64,000 bases of DNA from Desulfobacteraceae bacterium (GTDB lineage Bacteria; Desulfobacterota; Desulfobacteria; Desulfobacterales; Desulfosalsimonadaceae), in contig JAABSH010000009.1 of NCBI GenBank assembly GCA_011390465.1, positions 1 to 64,000 of the forward strand. Direction: 5' to 3'. The notes under the pieces were generated by a model. The model worked only from the letters and a program-made list of their open reading frames with translations, was not told the origin of the DNA and did no database searches. Below are positions 37,515-47,952 of the stretch, one piece after another (position 1 is the stretch's first letter; each line of letters begins with the position of its first letter). The position numbers were made by a program, and so were the translations under genes.

Positions 37515-38618
37515 CTACATTACCACCCGTCCCATGTTGATGCCAATGGATTCTGCTGTGCGGATCAGCTGGGAGGTTTCCGGAACGGTTCGGACCTTGC
37601 CGGCCAGTTTTTCCAGGGGCACCAGCACGATATCCGGTGTTTCAAGTGCCACCATGTTTCCAAATTTGCCGGCTGCCGCCGCTTCCACCGCAAAACTGCC
37701 GAGCCGGGTACCCAGCACCCGATCAAACGCCGTGGGCGATCCGCCCCGTTGAATGTGCCCGAGCACGGTGGTCCGCACTTCAAGGTCAATCTGTTTTTTA
37801 ATCTGTTCGGCCAGATACATGCCCACCCCGCCAAGCTGGGGCACGCCCTGCAGCCGATCCACGGCGGCATTCTGCACAATAACCCCGCCGCCCTCTTCTT
37901 TTGCCCCTTCCGCTGCCATGATGATGCTGTAGGGACTGCCCCCGTCTTTTCGCAATTTGATTTTTCGGATTATATTTTCGATCCGGTACGGAATTTCCGG
38001 GATCAGGATAATATGGGCGCCCCCGGCAATTCCCGCTTCCAGGGCAATCCATCCCGCGTTGCGGCCCATGACCTCCAGTATCATTACCCGGTCATGGCTT
38101 CTGCCGGTGGTCTGCAGGCGGTCCAGCGCGTCGCAGGCCACCTGCACGGCAGTCTGATAGCCAAAGGTGTAATCGGTTTTTTCAAGATCATTATCAATGG
38201 TTTTGGGAACCCCGATCACGGGAACGCCTTTTTGAAAAAATTTATATCCGATTTCAAGAGACCCCTCGCCGCCAATGACAAACAGGCAGTCCAGGTCCCA
38301 CTTTCTGAAATTTTCCACCGCTTTGTCGGAATAATCATGCACCAGTACATTTTTTTCATGGTCAAATTCACGAAATTCAAAGGGATTCCCCTTATTGGTG
38401 GTGCCCAGGATGGTGCCCCCCAACGTCAATATATCCCTTGTGCTTTTGGTGGTAAGTTCCTGCCGCTCTCCGGTAATCAGGCCTTCAAAACCGTTTTCAA
38501 TGCCGATAACCTGTGCATTGTGTCCGATAATGGCCGATCGGGTGATGGCCCGGATAACGGCATTTAAGCCGGAACAGTCCCCGCCGCCGGTTAAAACCCC
38601 AATTCTTTTGATGGTCAT
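37515..38618 (-). CDS. 6-phosphofructokinase
   Basis: LTGGGDCSGLNAVIR, VIGGEGSLEIG, VPKTIDNDLEKTDYTFG. Confidence 0.95.
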   Translation of the reverse strand: MTIKRIGVLTGGGDCSGLNAVIRAITRSAIIGHNAQVIGIENGFEGLITGERQELTTKSTRDILTLGGTILGTTNKGNPFEFREFDHEKNVLVHDYSDKAVENFRKWDLDCLFVIGGEGSLEIGYKFFQKGVPVIGVPKTIDNDLEKTDYTFGYQTAVQVACDALDRLQTTGRSHDRVMILEVMGRNAGWIALEAGIAGGAHIILIPEIPYRIENIIRKIKLRKDGGSPYSIIMAAEGAKEEGGGVIVQNAAVDRLQGVPQLGGVGMYLAEQIKKQIDLEVRTTVLGHIQRGGSPTAFDRVLGTRLGSFAVEAAAAGKFGNMVALETPDIVLVPLEKLAGKVRTVPETSQLIRTAESIGINMGRVVM

Positions 38619-38861
38619 GCCGCCCTCCCCTGCCGTTTGATATCATCAGTTAAAGAAAACAATTATTTATACGATCCAATCCCTGTTCATTGCAATAAAT
38701 GCTTAACATTATCCTCTTTCTGTGAAAAAATAAAGGCTACAGAAATACGCAAGAACCGGTTAAAATCAAGACTGACGGCTCCATAACCATTCCAGGTGAT
38801 AACTCAGCGTTTTTCTGGTATAAAATCCGATATAAAAAACCACCTCAAAATGGAGAAAATC

Positions 38862-40001
38862 ATGCAATCCCTACGTTTAACAAGTTGTCTGTTCCTGTTT
38901 TTATTTCTGGTTTCCTGCAGCACCAGCGCAACGTCCGCTGATAAAACAATTATCGGGAATGCCGGTTCAAAGCTCTTCTCCAGGAGCTTTGGCGCATTCA
39001 ATGAACCCTGGGCCATGACCTTTTTACCCGGCGGGGACCTTCTGGTAACTGAAAAAGGCGGCACTTTATTTCTTGTTCAACCGGATGGGCCGGGAAGAGT
39101 GGCGGTCAAAGGCGTACCTGAGGTCGCTTACGGCGGCCAGGGCGGGTTGGGGGATATTATTCTCCATCCGCAATACAAAGACAACCACTGGCTATACCTG
39201 TCTTACGCTGAGCAGGATACGTCGGGCGACAAGGGAGCGGTTGTTGTCCGGGCGCAATTTTATCCTGCCGCTGCCGAGCCGAAACTGGAAAACATTGAGG
39301 TTCTCTGGCGGCAACAACCAAAGGTCTCTGGCAGCGGGCATTACGCACACCGGCTGGCATTCAGCCCGGAAGGGAAATTATTCATTACTTCCGGTGATCG
39401 GCAAAAACAAACGCCCGCCCAGAGCTGGACGCAAAATCTGGGAAAAATCATCCGGATAAATGCGGACGGATCAGTGCCCCCTGACAATCCGTTTCAGGAT
39501 AAGGGAGAGCTCGCAAAAACCTTCTGGACCATGGGGCATCGCAATGTGCTGGGCATTGCTTTTGACCCACAGGGACGACTGTGGGTAAACGAAATGGGCC
39601 CCCGGCACGGTGATGAATTCAACCGGATCGCCGGCGGAGACAATTACGGATGGCCGATTGTCTCCTGGGGGGATCAATACTCCGGTATTCCCATTCCGGA
39701 TCATGATACACGCCCGGAATTCCATGCGCCTGAGTTATACTGGGTGCCCACCATCGCGCCCTCAGGCATGATCATTTACACCGGCGCCATGTTTCCGGAT
39801 TGGCAGGGCAATGCCATTATCGGCGGGCTGAAGTCGGAATCGCTGATACGGATCAGGATTAAAGGTGACCAGGCCGATGAAATCGAACGGTTTGCCATGG
39901 GCAAACGCATACGGGAGGTTGAGCAGGGGCCGGAAGGCGCCATATGGGTTCTGGAGGACAAAAAAGGGGGTCGCCTGCTCCGGCTGACGCCGCAGGAATG
40001 A
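38862..40001 (+). CDS. PQQ-dependent aldose sugar dehydrogenase-like lipoprotein
   Basis: Lipobox [58 protein letters not shown]. Confidence 0.92.
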   Translation: MQSLRLTSCLFLFLFLVSCSTSATSADKTIIGNAGSKLFSRSFGAFNEPWAMTFLPGGDLLVTEKGGTLFLVQPDGPGRVAVKGVPEVAYGGQGGLGDIILHPQYKDNHWLYLSYAEQDTSGDKGAVVVRAQFYPAAAEPKLENIEVLWRQQPKVSGSGHYAHRLAFSPEGKLFITSGDRQKQTPAQSWTQNLGKIIRINADGSVPPDNPFQDKGELAKTFWTMGHRNVLGIAFDPQGRLWVNEMGPRHGDEFNRIAGGDNYGWPIVSWGDQYSGIPIPDHDTRPEFHAPELYWVPTIAPSGMIIYTGAMFPDWQGNAIIGGLKSESLIRIRIKGDQADEIERFAMGKRIREVEQGPEGAIWVLEDKKGGRLLRLTPQE

Positions 40002-40211
40002 CCAGTTGAATCAAAACTGTGTCCTTTCGGCAAGGGGGCGCAGGTGAAAAAAAATTATGTCAATCAAGCCGCCCTCATCGCGCACCGATAAAAACCGCGC
40101 ACATTTAAGACGCATCAAGTAAGATTTTCTGGATCATGAAACGGGATAAAACAACAAATAACTGAAAATCAGGAAAATGCAAAAGCGCCGCACCTTATTC
40201 AAACAGCCAGC

Positions 40212-41663
40212 TTACAATGCAAAGTCGAATGAGTCTGGACGCTCTATTTTAGCAGGAATATCAAAATTGTAATGATCCATATAATCTTTATATTCTTGAT
40301 ACATGCTTTTTCCATCAAACCCATACTCTTTGAGTGAATATTTATGTCGTCCGTATTTTCCCTGCCGGTTATTGAGGAGATAGGCCTTCATTCTATCTTC
40401 AAATGCTTCAGTATATTCAAGGTCAAATTTCTGATAAATCTTTTTGACCATCGCTATTGGATCTGAAAACAGCTCTTCGTACACACAATCAAATATCTGA
40501 TCTTCATTTTCCTGGTGTTTTTTACGATAATTAAATGGCACCATTAAAAAATTTTCCATAAATATCTTTTGGAAGTAACCGAACCGATGCTTATCAAAAG
40601 AACCATCCTTATCAAAGGCGATGCTCCAGGATTCCATAAGGCGAAAAATTGAAGGAAAGGTAACCAAAGGGTTTCGATGTGTCAGTACGACCCTTGCGTC
40701 AGAATACTCTTGAAAAAAGGTTGGAAAACATGATGCATAAAGCGGGGCTTTGAGCGTCCAGTGTGACTTGGCCGGGCGATAAGCATCCAGCATATTGAAA
40801 AACATTCGTTCATAGCGGAGCAATGGGCGCATGGCGTCGATCCTGCAAAAGTCATCTATATAAGCTTTTCCGGCGGTGGCATTGAACATCAGATTTACAC
40901 CATTATGAGTAAGCATATAGAGAAAGGATTCTTCCATTTCTGTTGCAGACCATAAGTGGGATTCTGCCAATTTCTCCATGAAGCCAGGGGCTAACCAGGA
41001 TATAGTAGATATTGCGATCCCAGCTTTTTTAATTCTGGGGTCTTGCAATGGATTGGCTTCTAAACCCATTGGGGGTATCGGCACTTCCATTTCAAAGGTA
41101 TAAGGCGCGCGCGTGTTTGGGTCTTCACTCATTAATCGATGCAGCAGCGTTGTGCCGGAACGCGGTACACCTGTAATTATCACTGGCGCGTTAAAGTTAC
41201 CGTTGGCCTCAATAAATTCTTTGTTTGAATGATAGTGTTGAAGCACTTTTTTACGGGTTTTTATTGCATTCAATCCCATTTTTTTGATTAAGAATCTTCC
41301 TATAGAAGAAATAAACGGGTTATTATCAATTCCTTCGATAGTCGATATGAGGAGGGTCCGAATCTGACGCAACTCTTCCTCAGTGCCCATATATTTATCA
41401 AGTGGAGCAGCGCGATCAAATTCTTTTAACAGGTCATTTTTTAATTTAAACGCCTGATAACCGAATAAGCCGTAAAGGCTGTCCATCCATTCAACAGGTT
41501 TCAATAATGCAGAGAATTTCACATGATTATTCGGAAAGCGTTCTGATGGCGTGGAATCAGATTTTTGAGGACTGCGTTGGTAGTAATTTGACAAGTCAAT
41601 CATATTGAATTTATTTGTCTGCTTATCCGGTTCGCCCAGGTTGATGTTGTAATCCAATGTCAT
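40212..41663 (-). CDS. Sulfotransferase family protein
   Basis: PAPS-binding VIITGVPRSGTTLLHRLMSEDP; start codon lies inside an inserted repeat, alternative start 41603. Confidence 0.9.
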   Translation of the reverse strand: MTLDYNINLGEPDKQTNKFNMIDLSNYYQRSPQKSDSTPSERFPNNHVKFSALLKPVEWMDSLYGLFGYQAFKLKNDLLKEFDRAAPLDKYMGTEEELRQIRTLLISTIEGIDNNPFISSIGRFLIKKMGLNAIKTRKKVLQHYHSNKEFIEANGNFNAPVIITGVPRSGTTLLHRLMSEDPNTRAPYTFEMEVPIPPMGLEANPLQDPRIKKAGIAISTISWLAPGFMEKLAESHLWSATEMEESFLYMLTHNGVNLMFNATAGKAYIDDFCRIDAMRPLLRYERMFFNMLDAYRPAKSHWTLKAPLYASCFPTFFQEYSDARVVLTHRNPLVTFPSIFRLMESWSIAFDKDGSFDKHRFGYFQKIFMENFLMVPFNYRKKHQENEDQIFDCVYEELFSDPIAMVKKIYQKFDLEYTEAFEDRMKAYLLNNRQGKYGRHKYSLKEYGFDGKSMYQEYKDYMDHYNFDIPAKIERPDSFDFAL

Positions 41664-41736
41664 TCATGAGTCGCCTTTTTCGCGGGAGGGGGTAAACCCC
41701 TCCCCTACATTGAAACCTCTTAAGTTAAGGACATTG
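41655..41736. mobile_element. MITE-like element copy 3 (internal deletion) with 10-bp TSD TGTTGTAATC
   Basis: CAATGTCATT...GGACATTG; TGTTGTAATC at 41645-41654 and 41737-41746. Confidence 0.85.
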
Positions 41737-41761
41737 TGTTGTAATCTGCATAAAAATAGCC

Positions 41762-41846
41762 GTCATTACGCGGCGTGAGAAACGAACGACGAAGTAATCT
41801 CCCTGTTTTCAAGGGATTGCTTCGGTCGTACCTCCCTCGCAATGAC
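41762..41846. repeat. Palindromic intergenic repeat (GTCATTACG...CGCAATGAC)
   Basis: GTCATT...GACGAAGTAATCTCCCT...AGGGATTGCTTCGGTC...AATGAC, imperfect inverted repeat. Confidence 0.8.
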
Positions 41847-41889
41847 AGAACTTGACCGAAACTGAAAAATCCAAAGTTTTCCGGACGAT

Positions 41890-42705
41890 TTAATTGATCA
41901 TATGAACATCCCGCTGGGGGAACGGAATGGTAATACCGGCTTCCTTGAATTTTTTGTACACACCAAGATTTACTGAATACATGGTATTAAAATAATCTTT
42001 GGTCGGCACCCAGTATCGCATTCCGATGCTGATGGCGGAATCCGCGTATTGTTCGATCCCGATCTGGGGAGCCGGTGTATCTGGAATTTTTTCCATGGAC
42101 AGCAAAATATTTCTGATAATATCAATGGCCTTTTCCGGATCATCATCATAGGAGATGCCCACGGACGCCTCTACCACCTTATTTTCAAATGAATTGATCT
42201 GGATTTCCCCCACAATGTGCTTGTTGGGAATGGTGATTTTTTCGCCGTCTTCCGTGCTCAGAATGGTGGTGGACAGGGTGACTTCTTCCACCACGCCGCT
42301 TACCCCTTCAATGGAAACCGTATCTCCCACCACAAAGGGCCGGGTGAGAATGATCACCAGGCCGGCGCCATAGTTGGAAAGGGGCCCCTGCAGCGCAAAA
42401 CTGGCACCAAATGCAAGAGCACCAAGGGCCGCGATCAGCGGGGCCACGGAAATCCCGAATTTCCCCATGGCCATAATAACCACAAAAACCAGCACCACCA
42501 GCCGAACCACCTGCCCCATAAAATGGGTCAGGGTGATATCCATTTCTTTTTTTTCACACATCCGCATCACAACGCGGGACAGCCAGCCAGCCACATAAAT
42601 TCCAATGCCCAGAATAATCAAGGCGCCAAGAATTTGAAAACTGTAGAGAACGCCAAAATCAATTATGATATTAATAACTTCCTGAACCTTTGTGAGCTCC
42701 TCCAT
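41890..42705 (-). CDS. Small-conductance mechanosensitive channel (MscS family)
   Basis: IAALGALAFGASFALQGPLSNYGAGLVIILTRPFVVGDTV. Confidence 0.95.
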   Translation of the reverse strand: MEELTKVQEVINIIIDFGVLYSFQILGALIILGIGIYVAGWLSRVVMRMCEKKEMDITLTHFMGQVVRLVVLVFVVIMAMGKFGISVAPLIAALGALAFGASFALQGPLSNYGAGLVIILTRPFVVGDTVSIEGVSGVVEEVTLSTTILSTEDGEKITIPNKHIVGEIQINSFENKVVEASVGISYDDDPEKAIDIIRNILLSMEKIPDTPAPQIGIEQYADSAISIGMRYWVPTKDYFNTMYSVNLGVYKKFKEAGITIPFPQRDVHMIN

Positions 42706-42860
42706 GAAATTTCCTCCTGGTTAGATAATGATCAAAATCTGATGCAATTAAAGGCAGCAGCGTTGCCTGGCGTTTTTTTCCACACGGCCGAATTTTTCCG
42801 GTCAATTAAAAAACATAGCACATTAAGAACTATCTGCCACCCATTTTCCGTGACAGTTTT

Positions 42861-43026
42861 TGACGGCTTCGTAAAAAGTCCAAATTCTTTGTTGGCTGCA
42901 TCCCCAGCTGCTTCAACGTACGCCAAGGACTCCTCATTGCTGGGGATTTGCGCGCCTCGCCAATTTTATGAGATTGGTGGCACTTTTTTCTTTGCCGTCT
43001 AAATCTGACTTTTTACGGAACAGTCA
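42861..43026. repeat. Inverted-repeat-bounded element (TGACGGCTTCGTAAAAAGTC / GACTTTTTACGGAACAGTCA)
   Basis: 20-nt arms with about 3 mismatches. Confidence 0.7.
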
Positions 43027-43037
43027 ACATAAAACAC

Positions 43038-43190
43038 GGTAAATTTGTTCTGCCTTTTTTAAGGCAGGCACGGTGGCCTGCCCTACGAACCGGTCAAGGT
43101 CTCCACGCGTCGCAGGGGCGGCCACCGTGCCGTCCTGCAATATGACAAAAGACCTATAGTTATAGGCTTTGGGGGTAGAACAAATTTACC
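43038..43190. repeat. Nested inverted repeat: GGTAAATTTGTTCT / AGAACAAATTTACC around a GGCACGGTGGCC-type palindrome
   Basis: Perfect 14-nt arms at 43038-43051 and 43177-43190. Confidence 0.85.
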
Positions 43191-43330
43191 CTGCAACATA
43201 AAATCATTCCATTGATCTTCCATCTAAAATTATATATGATATAAAATCTCTGGCCCATGAGCAGAGACAGAAAAAACCATGACCAAAAATTATTATCTCT
43301 TCGATTGCCGCTTAAAGGAGTTTTCTGTCC

Positions 43331-44359
43331 ATGAAAGCAATGGTGCTTGAAAAAATCCAGAAGCTGCCGGATTGCGCTACGCCGTTAACCCTTGTTGATC
43401 TTCCGGCACCCGTGCCCGGTCCGGATGAAATCCTGATCAAAGTACACACCTGCGGCGTTTGCCACACGGAACTGGATGAAATTGAAGGACGCACGCCCCC
43501 GCCTTTTTTTCCCATGGTTCCCGGCCATCAGGTAGTGGGCCGGGTGGCCGGAACCGGTGAAACCGCAACCAGATTTTCCATGGGCGACCGGGTGGGCGTG
43601 GCATGGATCTTTTCCGCCTGCGGAAAATGTTCGTTCTGCCGAAACGGCCTTGAAAACCTCTGTGCGGAATATAAAGCCACGGGCCGGGATGCCAACGGCG
43701 GGTATGCGGAATACATGACCGTGCCGGAAAATTTTGCCTACCGGATACCGGAAACCTTTTCCGACGCCCAGGCCGCCCCGCTTTTGTGCGCCGGCGCCAT
43801 CGGTTACCGGTCCCTGAATCTCACCGGCATCGGAGACGGTGACACTTTAGGCCTGACCGGTTTCGGCGCCTCTGCCCACCTGGTCCTGAAAATGGCCCGG
43901 TTCCGTTATCCCGCATCCCGGGTATTTGTGTTTGCCAGAAATGAAAAGGAACAGGAATTTGCCAGATCGTTAGGCGCTGTGTGGGCCGGAGATACGGACG
44001 ACAGGTCCCCGGAACCCCTCAACGCCATTATCGACACAACCCCTGCCTGGAAGCCGGTGGTCGAAGCCATGAAAAATCTGGACCGGGGAGGCCGGCTGGT
44101 CATCAATGCCATCCGGAAAGAGCCAACCGACCAGAATTATCTTCTGAACCTTGACTACCCCAACCATCTCTGGATGGAAAAAGAAATCAAAAGCGTGGCC
44201 AATGTCACCAGCCGGGATGTTTTCGAGTTTATCGGTCTTGCCGAAAAAATGGACATCCGGCCGGAAGTCAGCGAATATCCCCTTGAAGGCGCCAATCAGG
44301 CCTTACTTGAACTGAAAACCGGAAACATAAGAGGGGCAAAAGTGCTGCGGCTTACCTGA
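43331..44359 (+). CDS. Zinc-dependent alcohol dehydrogenase
   Basis: GVCHTELDEIEG, PMVPGHQVVGRV, CGKCSFCRNGLENLC. Confidence 0.95.
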   Translation: MKAMVLEKIQKLPDCATPLTLVDLPAPVPGPDEILIKVHTCGVCHTELDEIEGRTPPPFFPMVPGHQVVGRVAGTGETATRFSMGDRVGVAWIFSACGKCSFCRNGLENLCAEYKATGRDANGGYAEYMTVPENFAYRIPETFSDAQAAPLLCAGAIGYRSLNLTGIGDGDTLGLTGFGASAHLVLKMARFRYPASRVFVFARNEKEQEFARSLGAVWAGDTDDRSPEPLNAIIDTTPAWKPVVEAMKNLDRGGRLVINAIRKEPTDQNYLLNLDYPNHLWMEKEIKSVANVTSRDVFEFIGLAEKMDIRPEVSEYPLEGANQALLELKTGNIRGAKVLRLT

Positions 44360-44381
44360 ACAACAAAAAAGGAGGATGCGC

Positions 44382-46052
44382 ATGACACAAAAACTCTGGC
44401 ACCAATCCTATGCTTCTGGTGTTCCGAAAACCCTCACCTATGACCAAACCACGGTATCTGAAGCCTTGTCCCGCTCGGCCCGGGAGTTTCCGGATCATCC
44501 AGCCCTGAATTACATGGGACGGATCATCTCCTACCGGGAGCTTGAATCCATGGTCAATGCCTTCAGCCGGGTGCTGGTGGATATGGGCATCGGCCCGGGT
44601 GACAAGGTGGCGGTCAGCCTGCCCAATATTCCCCAGGCCATTATCAGCAATTACGCTGTTTTCCGAATCGGAGCCGTGGCGGTGCTCTGCAATCCCTTGT
44701 ATACGGAAAGGGAGCTGGCCTATCAGCTGGATGATTCAGACGCCAGACTTATCATCACCCTCACCCTGCTGGTGCCGCGGGTTGAAAAAATTAAAGACCA
44801 GACAAAAATTGAAAAAATCATTGCCTGCCACATTCATTCTTTTCTGCCGTTTCCCAAAAAACAATTGTTCCCGTTTGTTAAAAAGCGCATGGTCCGCAAA
44901 ATTGTGCCATCTGACACCGTCCGGATATTTCAGGATCTGCTTTCTTCCCAAAAACACGCCCCTGTAAGCGATCAGAGCAGATGGGAAGATGTGGGGGCCC
45001 TGCTCTACACCGGCGGCACCACCGGGGTCAGCAAAGGCGTGATGCTCACCCATGCCAATCTCAGCTGCAATGTGCAGCAGTTTGTGGCCTGGTTTCCGGA
45101 TTTAAAAAAAGGCGAAGAAAGCCTGGTGGGCAATTTTCCCGTGTTTCATTCCGCCGGATTTACGGCCATCCAGAACTTCTGCCTGTGGCAGGCCTATGAG
45201 ATCATTCTCGTTCCCCGTCCGGAGCCGGCCATTAACATCGAAATATTGAAAAAATACCATCCCACATTTCTGCCCGGGGTGCCCACAATTTTTGTGGGGC
45301 TTCTGGCGGAACCGGCTTTCCGGAAGCTGAATTTTTCAAACATCAAGGGATTTTTCTCCGGGGCCGCCCCCCTGGCCGCAGACACCATCCGGGAGTTAAA
45401 AGCCCTTACCGGCGCGGATATGTGCGAAGTTTACGGGTCCACGGAAAACTCCCCCATTGTGTCGGTGACGCCCTGGGGCGGAAAAATCAAACCCGGCACG
45501 GTCGGGTGTCCGGTGCCGGATACAGATGTCAAAATTGTGGATGTTGAAACCGGGGAGACGGAGATGCCCACCGGCGAAACCGGGGAGGTTGTCATCAAAG
45601 GCCCGCAGGTGATGCAGGGCTATTATAAAAAACCGGATGAAACCGCAGCCGTGCTGAAAGACGGCTGGTTTTTTTCCGGGGACATTGGACAGCTGGATGC
45701 GGACGGCTATCTCACGATTGTGGACCGGAAAAAAGACATGATCATTGCCGGCGGTTACAATATTTATCCCCTGGAACTGGATAATGTGCTGTTTGATCAT
45801 CCCAAAATACTGGAAGCCTGCACCATCGGGGTGCCGGACACATACCGGGGGGAAACGGTAAAAGCGTTTATTGTGCCGAAAAAAGGGGAAACCCTTACCG
45901 AAAAAGAGGTCATTGCCTATTGCAAAAAAAATCTGGCCGCCTATAAAGTCCCCAAACAGATCGAATTCATGGAAGAACTTCCCAAAAGCGCGGTGGGAAA
46001 AATCCTGCGCAGAAAATTAAAGGAAATGGAGATAAGCAAGGCGGAAAAATAA
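44382..46052 (+). CDS. Long-chain fatty acid--CoA ligase (AMP-binding)
   Basis: LLYTGGTTGVSKGVMLTHANL, YGSTENSPI, GWFFSGDIGQLDADGYLTIVDRKKDMIIAGGYNIYP. Confidence 0.95.
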   Translation: MTQKLWHQSYASGVPKTLTYDQTTVSEALSRSAREFPDHPALNYMGRIISYRELESMVNAFSRVLVDMGIGPGDKVAVSLPNIPQAIISNYAVFRIGAVAVLCNPLYTERELAYQLDDSDARLIITLTLLVPRVEKIKDQTKIEKIIACHIHSFLPFPKKQLFPFVKKRMVRKIVPSDTVRIFQDLLSSQKHAPVSDQSRWEDVGALLYTGGTTGVSKGVMLTHANLSCNVQQFVAWFPDLKKGEESLVGNFPVFHSAGFTAIQNFCLWQAYEIILVPRPEPAINIEILKKYHPTFLPGVPTIFVGLLAEPAFRKLNFSNIKGFFSGAAPLAADTIRELKALTGADMCEVYGSTENSPIVSVTPWGGKIKPGTVGCPVPDTDVKIVDVETGETEMPTGETGEVVIKGPQVMQGYYKKPDETAAVLKDGWFFSGDIGQLDADGYLTIVDRKKDMIIAGGYNIYPLELDNVLFDHPKILEACTIGVPDTYRGETVKAFIVPKKGETLTEKEVIAYCKKNLAAYKVPKQIEFMEELPKSAVGKILRRKLKEMEISKAEK

Positions 46053-46080
46053 TCCGTAAAAAAATACAGGGTCTAAAAAA

Positions 46081-46128
46081 AACAGCGTGGCGGACTGAGA
46101 TTTACCAGTCCGTCACGCTGTTTTTTTA
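46081..46128. terminator. Rho-independent terminator, likely bidirectional
   Basis: ACAGCGTGGCGGACTG-agatttac-CAGTCCGTCACGCTGT followed by T tract, A tract upstream; between convergent genes. Confidence 0.9.
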
Positions 46129-46147
46129 TGTACTTCCAAAAATAAAA

Positions 46148-47839
46148 TCAGAACATCCAGATGAATTCCATGCCCACCCGGTAAGCCACATCATCGCTCT
46201 TTGCGCCGGGTATAATATCCAATGGATTATCGGGGTTCCGGTAGGCTGTTAACGCACTGGTCACATCTTCCACGGTATCACCGGGAAAGAAAACGGAAAA
46301 CTGGGTTTTAATAAAGGAATGCTTGCTGGTGGCCAGGGTCAGCTCGTTATCCCATTCTGTGCCCGTATAACCTGAATCTACCTTTGTTATGGCGGGAAGA
46401 CTTGTTGCGGTTGGGAACACGAAACCATATACGGAGATATCTTCGTTCCACCAGAAAGAATTCACATTGGACCGGAAAATCAGAAAGCGTTTCGGCGTAA
46501 GCGTAATTCCCACGCTGGTCATGCTAAGCCCCGGGTTGTCGCCGCGACCGTTGCCGAATTTGCCCAGTCCGTTCTGGAGGCCGCCGGTGGCAACAGGGGT
46601 TCCATTGCCGTAGAGTTCCGGCAGATACCCATAAAGTACACTGCCCAGCACCAGGTTGGTGTCGCCGATAATGGTATTTTCTCCGCCAAAATACTGGGAA
46701 AACCGCTGAGCATTTGTCACGCCGGTATACCCATTAAGTTCATCATCACCAGGATCATCATCACCGGAGGTGTAAATAAATCCGATATGGGGTTTTACAC
46801 CAAAACCGGCAGACTCATCCAGTTTAAAGGCCAGATCCCCGGAAAACGCGTACGCGGAAATATCAAAATCATCCTCAGCCAGGCCGGTATCATCTGCGCA
46901 CCCAAACTGATACACCCCTTCCAGGAACAGCTCCATAATGCCGAACTTGCCGGTATAGTAAGCACCGATATGGTGGGAGTCGGTTTTGGGAGTGGCACCG
47001 GTAGTTTTTGTAACAAAATTAAACAGATTTCCCACCGGGACATCCCTGATCCGGTCATAAATATAAAAGGGCTGAATTTTTTGTCCTTCTTCCGGGGTGA
47101 AGGTCATATACCCGCCGAACAGATCCCGGTCACTGTCTTCGGTGTCGGCAAGCGCATTCACATCGACCTGAAAATTGTTTTCCAGCAGCTTGAAATACCC
47201 TACATTAAAGCTCCATGTGTCATAATCACCGGTAACCCAGAATCCCGGGTTGTCGTCACCATAAACCAGACCCGCGGCATCTATCACATCAATTCCCCAT
47301 ATATCATACCCTGCGTGCAGGCGCATGTTGAAAGGGAGTTTAAAAGTGCCGTGGAGCCGCTCCAGGCCAAAATTGCTGCTGTTGCCGTCCTTGCCGCCCC
47401 GGTCATCGACAGAGGAGTTCTCCAGAGGCCGGTCATATTCCAGGGCCGCATAAAAACTCCACATCTTATCCCTGGGCATGGCAGTGTAATACATCTGTAC
47501 TTCGCTGCGGATATAATTATTATTAATCCACCCGGTTTCAGTGATGTGATTTTTGAAAAAATTATTTTGAAGCTTGCCGCCCAGCAGGGGTATGGTCAAG
47601 TCATCGGTCAAACCGAAATCCCAGTCAGTTTCACTGGTGGGAATAATTCTGGCCCGGGCGCCGTAACTCATTAAAATATCACTTTTGGTCTCAATCATCA
47701 CCTGGCCGGGTCCCATCAAAACGTCTTTCTGCAGTTGGACGTCCAGATCCGAATCCGTGTCTGACGCGGCAACGGCCGGCAGGGAAAATACTGCAATGGT
47801 TAACATCATGATCGTTGTCAGTAGAATAATTTTTTTCAT
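46148..47839 (-). CDS. Outer-membrane beta-barrel/porin-like protein
   Basis: Signal peptide MKKIILLTTIMMLTIAVFSLPAVAA; alternating strands; C-terminal aromatic FIWMF. Confidence 0.75.
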   Translation of the reverse strand: MKKIILLTTIMMLTIAVFSLPAVAASDTDSDLDVQLQKDVLMGPGQVMIETKSDILMSYGARARIIPTSETDWDFGLTDDLTIPLLGGKLQNNFFKNHITETGWINNNYIRSEVQMYYTAMPRDKMWSFYAALEYDRPLENSSVDDRGGKDGNSSNFGLERLHGTFKLPFNMRLHAGYDIWGIDVIDAAGLVYGDDNPGFWVTGDYDTWSFNVGYFKLLENNFQVDVNALADTEDSDRDLFGGYMTFTPEEGQKIQPFYIYDRIRDVPVGNLFNFVTKTTGATPKTDSHHIGAYYTGKFGIMELFLEGVYQFGCADDTGLAEDDFDISAYAFSGDLAFKLDESAGFGVKPHIGFIYTSGDDDPGDDELNGYTGVTNAQRFSQYFGGENTIIGDTNLVLGSVLYGYLPELYGNGTPVATGGLQNGLGKFGNGRGDNPGLSMTSVGITLTPKRFLIFRSNVNSFWWNEDISVYGFVFPTATSLPAITKVDSGYTGTEWDNELTLATSKHSFIKTQFSVFFPGDTVEDVTSALTAYRNPDNPLDIIPGAKSDDVAYRVGMEFIWMF

Positions 47840-47952
47840 GAACCCTCCTCGGAAATTCCATCTCATATGTTAATTATAGCGGCTCGTGTGTGAAAATCCA
47901 TTAAATGACGGACGATAGCGGGCATCACCTCCTCTGTAAAAAATAAAATCTG

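Noticed and set aside
37326-38567. 413-aa plus-strand ORF
   Set aside because: Antisense to phosphofructokinase and 5'-nucleotidase, His/Phe-rich shadow composition.
42217-43002. 261-aa plus-strand ORF
   Set aside because: Antisense to mscS and runs into an inverted-repeat element.
46787-47674. 295-aa plus-strand ORF
   Set aside because: Antisense to the outer membrane protein gene.
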